Shown: piece by piece, positions 37,314 to 48,326 of the stretch
How positions within the stretch are numbered: position 1 is the first letter of the stretch
How the letters are laid out: each line of letters begins with the position of its first letter
NCBI GenBank assembly: GCA_016713525.1
Contig: JADJOZ010000001.1
Span: forward strand, 620,001 to 684,000
Direction: 5' to 3'
Length of the DNA: 64,000 nt
Origin: Bacteroidota bacterium
GTDB lineage: Bacteria > Bacteroidota > Bacteroidia > AKYH767-A > OLB10
Notes under the pieces: generated by a model
Told to the model about the DNA's origin: nothing
The model's input: the letters and a program-made list of their open reading frames with translations, nothing else
Database searches by the model: none
Position numbers and translations under genes: made by a program

Positions 37314-37602
37314 AGTAAATTTATAGAGGGGCGAAGGTACTGAAAAGGTCGGCTTTTAACAAATTAAGAAATGGTAAAAATCTGGTACGTTGGACAAAAC
37401 GGGTTTTATCGGCTCTTTTAATGCTAATTCCCGAAAAATCTTGTTCATCTAAGGTTGAAAGCTGAGGCTCTTTACCAATGTCATGTGAATTTGATCCTAA
37501 TAATTTGTTTGTTTTTGTGCGATTGCCTGTTAAATTATGTTAGGTATAATCCATTAAAATGTATACTTTGGTGTCCTGTTTCAACGGATTAAAAAAAACG
37601 AA

Positions 37603-39797
37603 ATGCGTATATCAATCATTATAATTTTAATCGCACTTTTTACTAAAACTCAGGCAACCGACTACTGGCAGCCATACAAAATAACTGCAGAAGTAATAAC
37701 ATATAATAGCATCGACAGGAAGGTTAAATTCAGTGTTTATGATTCGTTGTCGGGGATATGGCGATATTATAATACTCCATATTACAACACGCCAAAGATT
37801 ACCATCACAGACACAATGAATACCATAATCGGGTTTAATATTTATGATTATGATAATAATGGAAATATTGTAAGGGATACCGATTTTGGTTTTGTGATAT
37901 TTGATCACGAATTACATCAGTTTAAACCATATTATGATTATTTTATTCCTTCAGATCCAATGCTTGTTGCAGGAGCTGATCTGGAACCTGATGGAATTGC
38001 AATGTCTGCCTGGGCTGATGAACAAAGTTCCTTAGGTTATACATGGATAAAAGAATATACCATGATGTATTCAATCATAAAACATAAGTGGGATACGCTC
38101 TATCTTGAACAAGGTGTAAAGGATGCATGGGAATGTTACTATTCCAAATACGTTAATTCAGGTTTTGCTTATACTTGTGAACACTACTCTTCCTCAGATA
38201 GAAATTATACAACATCAGTTTTAATGCCGGTTGAACAAACAATGTGGCGATCCCAAAGTGGATTTATAGGTAGTTATGTGACTTCCGGGAGAGACATGAC
38301 TTTTAAGAATCACAACGGAGTTTATGATACGGATGCCTTTTGTCATGCATTTGACCCTGTTTATGGAATCAAACCCCACTCCTTTGGTGGCGGGGTCTCC
38401 TCAGTGTATTTGCACAATAACATTCTCAGGGCTTCTAAATATACCTTGATTTATGATGATTCCACGCATAGCATGGTAATAGATTCTTTACCATCAGGTG
38501 GAACACAAGGTGTAATCATTAAAGATGGTGTGGTGACTTTCAAGCACATGGCAACTGTGGTTTGTAAAGCGTTTAGTCCAACAACAAGAACCTGGATATC
38601 CGGAACATTTCCATCAACAGGAATTGATTCTTTGAAAATTGTAAACGGTACCGTGAAATGGAAAGATGCTGCCGGTAATAGCCATAAGGCCGGGTATATT
38701 GATGGTATTGGATGGGGAAACTATGAAACCCCTTTATTATTAAGTTTTTATGCAAGTGAATTGTATTCCGCTTCGGGTTATCCTTATGTTTTTGTCAGAA
38801 ACTATTCTATAGGAACTGATAGTGTGAGATATGATTTTGGAGATGGCGTCATTTCTGACTATTATGAAAATTCATTGTGGCATTTGTATCAGGTGAACGG
38901 ACATTACCAACCTACTTACCCTAATGTGAGTTATAACATTTGTATCCAAACTGTCAATGATTCCGGACTCCAGTCCTACTGCCAGTCTTTTTCTATAAAT
39001 TGTGTAGAAGCCGATATTCCAATCATTAATGCTTCTTCTGATTCCATTTGTGCAAGTGATCCGGTGACTCTTTCAATTACCGGAAATTTAAACAGTGCTC
39101 AGAAATGGAGTTGGTATACCGGTAGCTGCAATGGAATTTCCATAGGTACAGGAGATTCTATCATTGTAAACCCGGGAGTTACTACCACTTATTATGCAAT
39201 TGGGGAAGGAGGATGTATTGTTGGATCAGGATGCGGTTCTGTTACAATAAATGTTGGCCCACCTCCACAAGCAACGATATCTCCTTCTGGACCGACAACA
39301 TTTTGTCAGGGTGACAGTGTGGTTTTAATGGCAAATTCAGGTACAGGACTAAGTTATCAATGGCTTCATTATCATAATGCCATACCAGGCGCAACAACCC
39401 CGTCTCTTACTGTTTATACCGCCGGCCCTTTTAATATAATTGTTGAAGAAAATGGATGTGCGAAAACTTCTTTGGATATGAATATTTCAATACCCTGCCT
39501 TCCACCATTTGACCCATCTGAAAAAATATAGATAATTTGACAGAAACGTTTGATTGTTGGTTCTCGGATAACAATCTGTATGTTGCAGCCAAAATTGTTT
39601 CAGGTAACCAATGGGAAATGCAAGTTTACAATATGATTGGAAGTTTGATATTCAGCGAAAGTGGAAAAGTCATTAATACTGAGCCCGGATCGGGAAATGT
39701 TAATTTTAACAGATTTTTAAACGTTTCTCAAGGCACTTACTTTGTTAAGTTCAAAACTAATGGAAGTCAATTTTCAGGTAAAATATTAAAACATTGA
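37603..39797 (+). CDS. T9SS-exported protein with PKD and Ig-like domains, interrupted by a frameshift
   Basis: The frame from ATG 37603 stops at 39531 (...FDPSEKI). The sorting domain follows at once in another frame to 39797 (from DNLTETFDCWFSDN to KILKH). Adding one A to the run of six A at 39521-39526 joins them as ...SEKNIDNLTETFD.... The whole protein is about 731 residues. It has a signal peptide (MRISIIIILIALFTKTQA), about 380 residues of unassigned strand-rich repeats (kelch- or propeller-like WxxY and TWI patterns), and a PKD-like segment (VRYDFGDGVISDYY). Ig-like domains follow (SDSICASDPVTLSITG; TTFCQGDSVVLMANS), and the sorting domain has QVYNMIGSLIFSE and SQGTYFVKFKTNG. Homopolymer error is the likeliest cause of the break. 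Confidence 0.75.
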
Positions 39798-40277
39798 TGT
39801 CAAATAGCTTTGAATTTTAACCTTGGTAATCAGGAACAAATAAAAAATCTTAACATTAAATCCCTTTAAGTTTTGATCTGATTGGCGGCCATTTCTGCCA
39901 TTTTGTCTCAGGGTAAACCCTTAGAAGGCTTTCAGATTATTTGCCATTCACAACTGATTTTGAGCCATTCATCAAATTTTGGTAAAAAAGTGAGTTGAGA
40001 TCTGAAATATTCGAAAGGGTTTACTATATTGCATTCACCAAATTGATTTAGAGTCTGCCGGTTTTATTGACTGCATAAAATAGATCCGACAACAGAATTA
40101 AAATCAAAAGTAGGAATGAGTTTTGCAGCTGCATCTGCCCGACTTATTCAATTGACCCCCCAAGCTAAAATGTAAGTAAGAACTGCACCGGTTCCTGCCT
40201 ACTCCTGATTATCCCCGAATGCCTGCACATTCTGAAAGGGGGTACAACAATAGTATTCATTATTGTATGCTTGTTTT
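39798..40277. other. Intergenic region with widely spaced inverted repeats
   Basis: No gene is supportable. GTAAACCCTT (39913-39922) and AAGGGTTTAC (40015-40024) are perfect 10-base inverted repeats 92 bases apart. They could be ends of a small element or arms of a structured RNA; I cannot decide. Confidence 0.4.
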
Positions 40278-43258
40278 ATGAGAGGGTTGTTGTTTTATAT
40301 AACACTTATTCAGTTGCTTTTATGGCAAAGCGAAAGCCATGCTCAACAATTTAATTACATTCAGTTTACTAAAGAACAAGGTTTAGCCGGCAACATTGCT
40401 TATTCTATAACTCAGGATCATCAGGGCTTTGTATGGATTGGTACCGAAAATGGGGTTAGCAGATATGACGGACATTCATTCACCAATTTTACAACTGAGG
40501 ATGGTTTAACAGACAATGAAGTGTTGCAGGTCATATGTGATTCTAAAGGAAGAGTTTGGTTTCATTGTTTTTCGGCTCCACTGTGTTTTTATGAGAAAGG
40601 TAAAATTTACAATCCAGCAAATAGCCCACATATTTTCAATGGAGTGAACACTACCGGTATGGTCGATTTTAGCGAAGATGGAAGAGGTGTCATCTGGATT
40701 CGTACAACGACAAATGCTAATCGTGGAAATTATGCATATTTTAATGGAAAATGCTTTCAAAAATTATCTATTGAATCAGTAGCGATCCCAAAGCGTTTGA
40801 ATGGAGTCCTTTTAATGCCGTTAAATTCATTTGGCATAAATAATAAAGGAAATTATTTTTTCAATTCCAACGAATGTATTTATGAAGTTGACTCGAATTA
40901 CCGGGTCAGCTTTTTAGATTCCATGGAATATGTTCCATCAACCGGCATTTCACTCATTAAAAGTTCATCTGTGTTTAACACCTGTTATCAGATGGTTTAC
41001 TCTTATACCAATAATGTGATTTGTTTATCGCGATACGACTCACAGTCCAAACTAAATTTGGTAAGAGTGTATCAGAATTCTTTGGATTTAAATCGGTTGA
41101 TTTTCGATAAAAGAACCTGTAAAATTTGGGTCTTATCGAATGGGGAAGGCGTTTATGCCATTGATTCCACTATGAATAAGGTCTCTGATATTTTTGTGAA
41201 AAATAAAAATGTTGGGGGAATTCTCGAAGATATTTCAGGCAACATGTGGTTTGCAACATTGGGTGAAGGTGTCTATTTTTTAAATGCTTCTTTTATCAAA
41301 GGGTTTAAACTAGCCGACAACAGTTTCAACAATCAGGTTTACTCTTTTGCATTCAACAAAAAAGGGAACTTATATGTGGGCTATGAGAGGGGACACATTG
41401 AAGAATACAATGGCACGAATCGGATCTCGGCTGAACAGTTAAGTCCAATGAAGTTGCGGTCAAATATCGTTAAGAAAATTTTATTTGATACGGATGATAA
41501 TCCCATATTTATAATAGAAAATCAGGTTGTATATGATTACGCAACCAATAAAAAACAAAGGATTGTAAATCTTGGAGCAGTTAAAGATGCCGAATTTTTA
41601 AAGGATAACCGGTTGGTGGTGGTTACCCGGGGTTCTTCGCTAATTGATTCAAATCAAAAGCTTGATACCATTGTAATGCACCATCGGTATACTTCTGTGA
41701 GTTCAGGCACTTCTGAACTTTATTATTTCTCAAGTATAGACTCACTTTTTAAGTTTGAAAAAAACAAAATCACCCCCGATTTGAGATACAATTTCAACGT
41801 TCATGGAAGAATTGTTGATTTGTGTCTGACAACAGATAAAACTTTATGGCTTTGCACTTATAATAATGGCGTGATAGTTTTTTATAAAGACACTGTTTTA
41901 ACATTCAATAAGGACAATGGATTGCTAAGTAATCAGTGCCGGTCCCTTTATAACGAAGGAAATGGCAATATTTGGGTTGTAACCGATAAAGGACTGAGTA
42001 AGATTTCAGTTGCCAACAATGATCCGTCAGATTATAAAATTCTTTCTTTAACCATTAATGATGGTTTGCCTTCGGAAATGATACGACAGGTTTTAAAACG
42101 ACAGGATACATTGTGGATTGCAACCGACAAGGGACTAGCTTATTTTTCAGAAAAGCAACTGAAAAGCAGTGCTGAAATTCCCATTTATATAACAAGTGTT
42201 TTGGTAAATGGAAAATTACGTGATACCAGCATTTTTGCATACAATGAAAATCGGATCACTTTTAATTTCAGCGCCATTTCATTTCATCCGGCAAGCAAAT
42301 ACGCTTCAGATATTTCATGAAGGGATTGAACGATAAATGGACTGAAACCGATCAGCGAACCGTTGAATTTGGTTCACTCGAACCGGGCAATTATACTTTC
42401 ATTGTGCTGGCGATCGATAAAAACGGTAATCAAAGCCGAAAGCCTGCCAGATTTTCATTTTCTATTTCATCACCATTCTGGAAAAGGGTGGGTTTTCAAA
42501 TTGTAGCTATCAATTCAGGAATAATTTTGCTCGTCATTGGAGTCAAAGGAAGAATTAAAAAAGTAGCAAAGAAGGTACATGAGAAACAACTCGTAAACCG
42601 CCAGCTTGCCGAATTTAAACTGGAAGCCGTTCGGGCTCAAATGAATCCGCATTTCATTTTTAATTGCCTGAATGCCATTCAACATTTTAATGTAAATCAC
42701 GATTTTGACTCTGCTCAGCAATATTTGAAAGATTTTGCGTTTCTGATTCGAAAAACATTGTATTTGTCGAAGCGGGATTTTATTTCTCTCGAAGAAGAAC
42801 TGGAATTTCTGGAAGCTTATCTCAAACTGGAAAAGCTAAGGTTTGAAGATCAGTTCCTAACAACTATAGAAGTTGATTCAAAATTAAATGCTGCTGAGGT
42901 ATTGGTTCCTTCATTGCTTTTGCAGCCATTTCTGGAGAATGCCATTAATCACGGTTTAAAATTCCTGAAAAATAAAAACGGCGAATTGAAAGTGTCATTT
43001 TTGAGGGTGAACGATTCGCTTGAAGTAATTATAACCGATAATGGAATCGGCATCAAGAATTCAAAAGAATTGAAGGACCGTAAAAGCCTGAATCATCTTT
43101 CGCAGGGAATCAATTTGGCCTCAGGCAGAATTGAAGTTATTAATAAAATTTATAAATCATCTATATCATTCTCAACTGAAGCTTTGGATGCCTCCAATAC
43201 CGATTTCCCCGGAACTAAAATAATGATTTTTATACCTTTAAAACCTATCCTGACATGA
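40278..43258 (+). CDS. LytS/YpdA-type sensor histidine kinase with extracellular two-component-regulator propeller, interrupted near 42300
   Basis: The ATG at 40278 gives a signal peptide (GLLFYITLIQLLLWQSESHAQ). A Reg_prop beta-propeller follows (GLAGNIAYSITQDHQGFVWI, TENGVSRYDGHSFTNF; ISGNMWFATLGEGVYFL; GNGNIWVVTDKGLSKI). The first frame stops at 42320, but the Y_Y_Y domain and kinase continue in another frame: one extra base near 42304 gives ...SKYRFRYFMKGLNDKW, the canonical Y_Y_Y start. Then come a TM helix (VGFQIVAINSGIILLVIGV), a coiled linker, the His_kinase domain with phospho-acceptor in QMNPHFIFNCLNAIQHF, and an ATP-binding module (LLQPFLENAINHGLKFL, DNGIGIKNS). It should phosphorylate the overlapping LytTR regulator. 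Alternatively these are two proteins sharing ATGA; I think not, because Y_Y_Y would be split. Confidence 0.8.
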
Positions 43259-43989
43259 TAAAAGCATTAATTATTGACGATGAACCCAAATGTACCAGTT
43301 TGGTGAAGACTATTCTGGAGAAAAAATGTGCAAACATTAAAGTTACCGGTACCGCGCAATCACTTGATGAGGCTTACAAATTAATCACCGATGATGCACC
43401 TGATCTGCTCTTCCTGGATGTGGAAATGCCGTATGGCTCCGGATTTGAATTACTGGAGAAATTTCCTGTGCATGAGTTTGAAGTTATTTTTATTACTGCC
43501 TACGATAAGTTTGCATTACCAGCTATAAAAGCTGATGCAATCGACTTTCTGCTAAAGCCATTCACTGAAAAAGATCTGATTGCTTCTGTGAAAAAGGCTG
43601 AACAGCGCATTACTGATAAACGTGCTGTAAAGAACAGAACGATGATTACCGAATGGAATACATCCGGAAAAAGAATTGCACTCCCTACTGCCGATGGAAT
43701 GGTTTTCCTGAATCTCGATGAAATTATACGATGTGAAGCGGCCGGAAGCTATACCGAATTTTATCTTACCGGTGGACGAAAAGAATTGGTGTCGAAAAAC
43801 CTTTCTCAGTATGAAGATGTGCTCGAACCATTTAACTTTTACAGAATACATTCTTCTCACATGATCAATATCCGTTATGTGAAGAAGTATGTGAAAGGTA
43901 GAGGAGGATATGTGATTATGGAAGATGGCGCAACGATTGATGTCTCTGTTCGGAAAAAAACGGAATTCATTGAAAATCTGCTGCGATAG
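43255..43989 (+). CDS. LytTR-family response regulator
   Basis: 244 residues. The receiver domain has acidic IDDEPKC, phospho-acceptor Asp in LLFLDVEMPYGSGFELL, Thr in IFITAYDKFAL and Lys in DFLLKPFTEKDL. The LytTR DNA-binding domain starts at about residue 140 (KRIALPTADGMVFLNLDEIIRCEAAGSYTEFYL; FYRIHSSHMINIRYVKKYVKGRGGYVIMEDG). The start overlaps the kinase stop by four bases (ATGA), indicating translational coupling. LytTR regulators bind paired direct repeats upstream of target genes; targets unknown here. Confidence 0.95.
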   Translation: MIKALIIDDEPKCTSLVKTILEKKCANIKVTGTAQSLDEAYKLITDDAPDLLFLDVEMPYGSGFELLEKFPVHEFEVIFITAYDKFALPAIKADAIDFLLKPFTEKDLIASVKKAEQRITDKRAVKNRTMITEWNTSGKRIALPTADGMVFLNLDEIIRCEAAGSYTEFYLTGGRKELVSKNLSQYEDVLEPFNFYRIHSSHMINIRYVKKYVKGRGGYVIMEDGATIDVSVRKKTEFIENLLR

Positions 43990-44032
43990 GAAAAATAGCT
44001 AGACTGAAAAAATAGTTTAATTTTAAATCGCG

Positions 44033-44040
44033 TAATTTTG
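44033..44040 (+). promoter_or_regulatory. -7 element candidate for the DUF4260 gene
   Basis: TAATTTTG matches TAnnTTTG and lies 29 bases before the ATG at 44070. The expected TTTG at -33 is not clear. Confidence 0.45.
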
Positions 44041-44069
44041 TTTCCCCACCAATATAAAACTGGCTGTTT

Positions 44070-44438
44070 ATGAATGTGATATTGAAATTGGAAGAACTGG
44101 TGAAATTCCTGGCCTGCTGGTATTTTGCTACCGATATGGGCTTCGAATGGTGGCTGTTTTTTGTCTGGTTGCTGGCGCCCGATATCAGTATGCTTGGTTA
44201 TCTGGCAGGAACAAAAACAGGTGCGTTTTTTTATAATTTGTTCCACCATCAGGGTGTTGCCATTGCTGTTTGTGCATTGGGCTATGTTTCCTTCAGTCCT
44301 GAAATTTTATTCGCCGGATTAATTCTCGCAGGCCATAGCTGCTTCGACAGGATTCTCGGTTATGGTTTAAAATTTGACGATCATTTTAAACATACACACC
44401 TGGGTTGGATAGGAGGGAAGGAGCAGACTAACCCCTGA
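44070..44438 (+). CDS. DUF4260 family membrane protein
   Basis: 122 residues, with about four hydrophobic segments (FLACWYFATDMGFEWWLFFVWLLAPD; FHHQGVAIAVCALGYV; ILFAGLILAGHSCFDRILGYGL). The ending LGYGLKFDDHFKHTHLGWIG is the family hallmark, with conserved His, Asp and Trp. The family is widespread but functionally uncharacterised; the histidines suggest a metal site (inference). It is convergent with the pyrophosphohydrolase gene ten bases downstream. Confidence 0.85.
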   Translation: MNVILKLEELVKFLACWYFATDMGFEWWLFFVWLLAPDISMLGYLAGTKTGAFFYNLFHHQGVAIAVCALGYVSFSPEILFAGLILAGHSCFDRILGYGLKFDDHFKHTHLGWIGGKEQTNP

Positions 44439-44448
44439 TAAAAAATTA

Positions 44449-44841
44449 TTATTTCAGTATGGAAGCGATATCTGGTAGAAAATAACGGTCACTTTTCATA
44501 ATCTTACCGTCTTCCCTGTAAATTGGTTGCCCATTTTCATCCAGCTTACTCATGTTACTGCGATGGATTTCTTCAAATACCTCTACTATTTTGTGTTGCA
44601 ATCCATGCGCAATCAGCGTACCACATAAAATGTAAAGTTTATCACCCAAAGCATCCGCAATAAGAGTCAGATCTTTATTTTTTGCTGCTTCCAGATATTC
44701 ATCATTTTCTTCAGCCATCAGGCGGTGACGTAATTCAATAATCCGGTCACTGACATCAGCTATTGGCTGATCATGATGATCGAGACCGAAAACTTCATGG
44801 AATTCTTTAACTTTATTTACTATTTGAATAAATTCTGACAT
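44449..44841 (-). CDS. All-alpha NTP pyrophosphohydrolase (MazG/PRA-PH-like)
   Basis: 130 residues. It shows the EExxE...ExxD metal site of the superfamily: LMAEENDEYLEAAKNKDLTLIADALGDKLYILCG. A helical tail follows with HRSNMSKLDENGQPIYREDG, typical of the phosphoribosyl-ATP pyrophosphohydrolase-like group common in Bacteroidota. By family knowledge it hydrolyses nucleoside triphosphates to monophosphates and pyrophosphate, perhaps for pool cleaning; histidine biosynthesis is not indicated by context. It lies 49 bases upstream of the stop of the carboxylase gene on the same strand. Confidence 0.85.
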   Translation of the reverse strand: MSEFIQIVNKVKEFHEVFGLDHHDQPIADVSDRIIELRHRLMAEENDEYLEAAKNKDLTLIADALGDKLYILCGTLIAHGLQHKIVEVFEEIHRSNMSKLDENGQPIYREDGKIMKSDRYFLPDIASILK

Positions 44842-44890
44842 GGTGAATGTGTATTGTGAAATGGGTTATGTTGCTGGAAAAGAATTAAAT

Positions 44891-46537
44891 TTAGGTCTGG
44901 ATAATGCCCACATTGAAAGGCTTTTCTATAGGCGCATGATCTGCCATTTCAATTCCCATGGAAATCCATTTTCTGGTTTCCAGCGGATCAATAACTGCAT
45001 CGACCCACAAACGGGAAGCAGCGTAATATGGTGAGGTTTGTGCCGTATACCTGTCGGTGATCGTTTTTAAAAGTTCATCCTCATCCTCCTTGGTAATTTC
45101 TTTACCCTGTGCTTTCAGTGTGCTTACCTGAATCTGTAATAACGTTTTGGCTGCCTGTGCACCACCCATTACGGCAATTTGTGCACTTGGCCATGCTGCT
45201 ATCAATCGTGGATCATAAGCCTTCCCACACATGGCATAATTGCCCGCGCCATATGAGTTACCAATTACAATGGTGAATTTTGGAACAACACTATTCGACA
45301 TAGCATTTACGAGCTTGGCTCCGTCCTTAATAATTCCTCCCTGCTCTGATCGACTTCCAACCATAAATCCGGTTACATCCTGCAGGAAAACCAAAGGAAT
45401 TTTTCGTTGGTTGCAATTCATTATAAAACGTGCGGCTTTATCGGCTGAATCACTGTAAATAACTCCGCCGATTTGCATCTCACCTTTTTTACTCTTTACC
45501 ACTTTACGCTGGTTGGCGACAATTCCTACTGCCCAACCATCTATACGTCCCAGTCCGCAAATAATCGACTGACCGTAAAGTTCCTTGTATTCATCAAATG
45601 TGGAATCATCGAGCAACCGGGAAATAATGGAACGCATATCGTATGGCTTTTCGCGTTCCACCGGAAGCAGTCCGTAAATTTCTTTCGGATCTTCCTTAGG
45701 TACTGAAGCTGCAATGCGATCGAATCCAGCTTTTTCATAGGTGCCCATTTTATCGAATATGCTTCGTATGTAATCGAGACATTCCTGATCATTGGCAAAT
45801 TTATTATCGGTAACTCCAGAAATTTCACATTGCGTAGTGGCACCTCCCAGTGTTTCGTTATCGATATCTTCTCCAATTGCTGCTTTCACCAGATACGAGC
45901 CTGCTAAAAATATGGATCCGGTTTTATCGACAATCATGGCTTCGTCGCTCATAATTGGCAGGTAGGCACCACCTGCCACACAGCTACCCATGATGGCGGC
46001 AATCTGTATGATTCCTTTCGATGACATCACAGCATTGTTTCTGAATATGCGACCGAAATGCTCCTTGTCAGGGAAAATTTCATCCTGCATAGGAAGAAAT
46101 ACGCCTGCACTATCAACCAGGTACACAATTGGCAATTTATTTTCGATAGATATTTCCTGTGCACGAAGATTCTTTTTCGCTGTCATGGGAAACCAGGCTC
46201 CGGCTTTTACAGTTGCATCATTAGCAACAACAATACACTGTCTGCCCTTGATATATCCAATAATCACTACCACACCTCCTGAGGGACAACCACCATATTC
46301 CTTATACATTCCTTCAGCGGCAAATGCCCCAACTTCTACTGTTGGAGCATCTTTATCCAATAAATAAGCAATTCGTTCCCGTGCTAAAAGCTTGCCTTTT
46401 TCTTTTTGTTTATCAGCATTTTTTTTGCCACCGCCTTCATATGCTTGGGTTAATCGGTGTTGCAAATTACTGACCTGCGTTTTATTGAAATCTTCATTCT
46501 TGTTAAAAACGATATCGGTTTGATCTTTGGCAGCCAT
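44891..46537 (-). CDS. Acyl-CoA carboxylase carboxyltransferase (beta) subunit, probably methylcrotonyl-CoA type
   Basis: 548 residues, the usual size. Two crotonase-fold halves are seen. The N-half has KLPIVYLVDSAGVFLPMQDE, FPDKEHFGRIFRNNAVMSS and IAAIMGSCVAGGAYLPIMSDE. The C-half has IPLVFLQDVTGFMVGSRSE, IVIGNSYGAGNYAMCGKAYD, and AAWPSAQIAVMGGAQAAKTL. The FLPMQDE..FPD..HFGRIF and MGSC.AGGAY.P signatures fit the methylcrotonyl-CoA carboxylase beta subunit (leucine degradation) better than propionyl-CoA carboxylase. The biotin-carrying alpha subunit is not in the window. A TATATTTG -7 element lies just upstream (46558-46565). Family certain; substrate inferred. Confidence 0.9.
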   Translation of the reverse strand: MAAKDQTDIVFNKNEDFNKTQVSNLQHRLTQAYEGGGKKNADKQKEKGKLLARERIAYLLDKDAPTVEVGAFAAEGMYKEYGGCPSGGVVVIIGYIKGRQCIVVANDATVKAGAWFPMTAKKNLRAQEISIENKLPIVYLVDSAGVFLPMQDEIFPDKEHFGRIFRNNAVMSSKGIIQIAAIMGSCVAGGAYLPIMSDEAMIVDKTGSIFLAGSYLVKAAIGEDIDNETLGGATTQCEISGVTDNKFANDQECLDYIRSIFDKMGTYEKAGFDRIAASVPKEDPKEIYGLLPVEREKPYDMRSIISRLLDDSTFDEYKELYGQSIICGLGRIDGWAVGIVANQRKVVKSKKGEMQIGGVIYSDSADKAARFIMNCNQRKIPLVFLQDVTGFMVGSRSEQGGIIKDGAKLVNAMSNSVVPKFTIVIGNSYGAGNYAMCGKAYDPRLIAAWPSAQIAVMGGAQAAKTLLQIQVSTLKAQGKEITKEDEDELLKTITDRYTAQTSPYYAASRLWVDAVIDPLETRKWISMGIEMADHAPIEKPFNVGIIQT

Positions 46538-46557
46538 TGATGTATTTTTATTAATGC

Positions 46558-46565
46558 AAATATAA
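46558..46565 (-). promoter_or_regulatory. -7 element candidate for the acyl-CoA carboxylase gene
   Basis: On the minus strand TATATTTG matches TAnnTTTG and sits 20 bases before the ATG (46537). No convincing -33 TTTG was seen. Confidence 0.45.
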
Positions 46566-46594
46566 GTTTAGGATGGGTTCGGGTTACATTTTTA

Positions 46595-47197
46595 TTAAAG
46601 ATAACTGCTGCATGCCGGTCCCATATTAAATACCAGGTCATATGCACTGAGACCCGGAGTGAATGTTTCTTTGTATGAAAATACCTGAGGATAAGATTTT
46701 TCTGACTGGTTAAATTCCGGAACTCCGGTATCACATTGCGCTCTGCAATCGGTTTCTGTGGGAGCCAATTCTTTTTCGTAAGTGCTATTAGGAATTATAC
46801 CGACATCTATTTTATAAACTCCCAGCAGCCATTCCAGCACAGCTGAATTAAAATCATATAAATAAGTGAATTCCTTTTCATAAAAAGGTGCCAGATCATC
46901 AGCATAAAATTCAAAAAATGCCCATCGCCTGTAAGCAGCATCCAGTGACCGCCAATGCTGACGTTGCCAGTTACTGTCATTGGAAATTTTCAGGTCTTTC
47001 ACTGCAGTTTTGGTTCGGTTTTCATGTTTCACCGGAATAATCAGTGCCTGAATGCCATTAGGAGAAAGAATATGCGTTCTGTTCCGCAGCGTTTGCTTCA
47101 CAAAGAATTCGTGCATTTCCATCTGAACTACATTTTCCCGATTCATTCCCCTCAAATAGGCAAGTGGCGGCGCATAAGCAGTAGCAAACAGTTTCAA
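46595..47197 (-). CDS. WbqC family protein
   Basis: 200 residues. It carries the family signatures YAPPLAYLRGM at the start, HEFFVKQTLRNRTHILSPNG, LIIPVKHENRTKTAVKDLKI, WQRQHWRSLDAAYRRWAFFEFYADDLAPFYEK and, near the end, YDLVFNMGP. WbqC proteins are linked to surface-polysaccharide loci in some bacteria, but their reaction is not established. In many Bacteroidota this gene follows lepB, as here (13 bases apart), after parA-parB-DUF5683-dapB. It is the last gene of that probable operon. Confidence 0.9.
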   Translation of the reverse strand: MKLFATAYAPPLAYLRGMNRENVVQMEMHEFFVKQTLRNRTHILSPNGIQALIIPVKHENRTKTAVKDLKISNDSNWQRQHWRSLDAAYRRWAFFEFYADDLAPFYEKEFTYLYDFNSAVLEWLLGVYKIDVGIIPNSTYEKELAPTETDCRAQCDTGVPEFNQSEKSYPQVFSYKETFTPGLSAYDLVFNMGPACSSYL

Positions 47198-47209
47198 TGC
47201 ACTCTAGAT

Positions 47210-48293
47210 TTAGTCATGAATCAGGCGGAATAAACGGTTCCAGCGAATCTTGTTGAGGAAACCTGCATTGCTGTCCCACGACATCCATATAAACACAGCC
47301 TTTCCTACGATATGATCGTCTGGTACAAAGCCCCAGAAGCGGGAGTCAGCTGAATTGTGGCGGTTATCACCCATCATGAAAAAGTAATCCATCTGGAACG
47401 TATATGTTGTAGCAGGCTTTCCATTGAGGTAAACTTTGCCATCTTTTTCTTCCAGTGTATTACCTTCATACTTGGTGATACACCTTTTGTAAAGAATAAT
47501 GTTGTTCGCATTCAACTCAATTTTATCGCCTGCCTTCGGAATGTAAAGCGGACCAAAATTATCGACATTCCATGCAAATGCCGGATGATGCGGATAAATA
47601 TAATCTTCATAAACTCCCGGAGGAGCACTCATTTTACGGACGGATCTCACATTCGGCAGTTTGGCAATTTCCTGAGCTGCCTCACCAGTCATGAACAATC
47701 GGTAATCGCCTTCAGCCATCCCGGGACCGCCTTCGGTGATATTCAATTTTTCGAGATTGCGCTGATTGAATCCGGTGCCATTGGTACTTACATCATAAAT
47801 GAACTGGCCCTTTTCGGGAAGTGCAATTTGTTTGCTGTTCAACTTAACAGCACCATTAATAACCGATATGGTATCTCCGGGAATACCAATACATCTTTTG
47901 ATATAGTGCGTTTGTTTGTCTACCGGACGATCATCTTCCATTGGATAATTGAAGACTACGATATCATCATTCTTGATTTTTGAAAATCCGGGCAACCGGT
48001 AATAAGGTAATTTAATGGCTTCGGAATATGATTTTCCACCTATGATAGGCATATCCTGATGAGCGAAAGGAAGTGAAAGCGGAGTCATCGGTGTGCGTGC
48101 CCCATAATTCACCTTACTTACAAAAGAAAATCACCAACCAGCAGACTTTTTCCATGGATGGGGTAGGGATGGTGAATGCTTCAATCAGGAAAGTCCTGAT
48201 AATAGTAGCTGCAATTACAGCAAATACCAACGCATCAATCCATTCACGCGTTTTACTTTTGTGACCGCTGCTTTTCCAAAATTTCCAATTCAT
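47210..48293 (-). CDS. lepB: Signal peptidase I, interrupted by two single-base frameshifts
   Basis: The true start is ATG at 48293 (MNWKFWKSSGHKSKTREW), followed by a TM anchor (IDALVFAVIAATIIRTFLIEAF) and TIPTPSMEK, which carries the catalytic serine. Here a run of five T (48147-48151, plus strand) should be six, and A4 at 48122-48125 should be A5. With both corrected the sequence reads SMEKSLLVGDFLFVSKVNYG and joins the long frame to 47210. The catalytic lysine is in THYIKRCIGIPGD, and the last boxes are MGDNRHNSADSRFWGFVPDD. It removes signal peptides from exported proteins, including the T9SS substrates here. Two homopolymer deletions in a normally essential gene point to assembly error. 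It lies 33 bases after dapB. Confidence 0.88.
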
Positions 48294-48326
48294 ATATGGC
48301 TAAATAAACTTTATTAAATTATTTGA

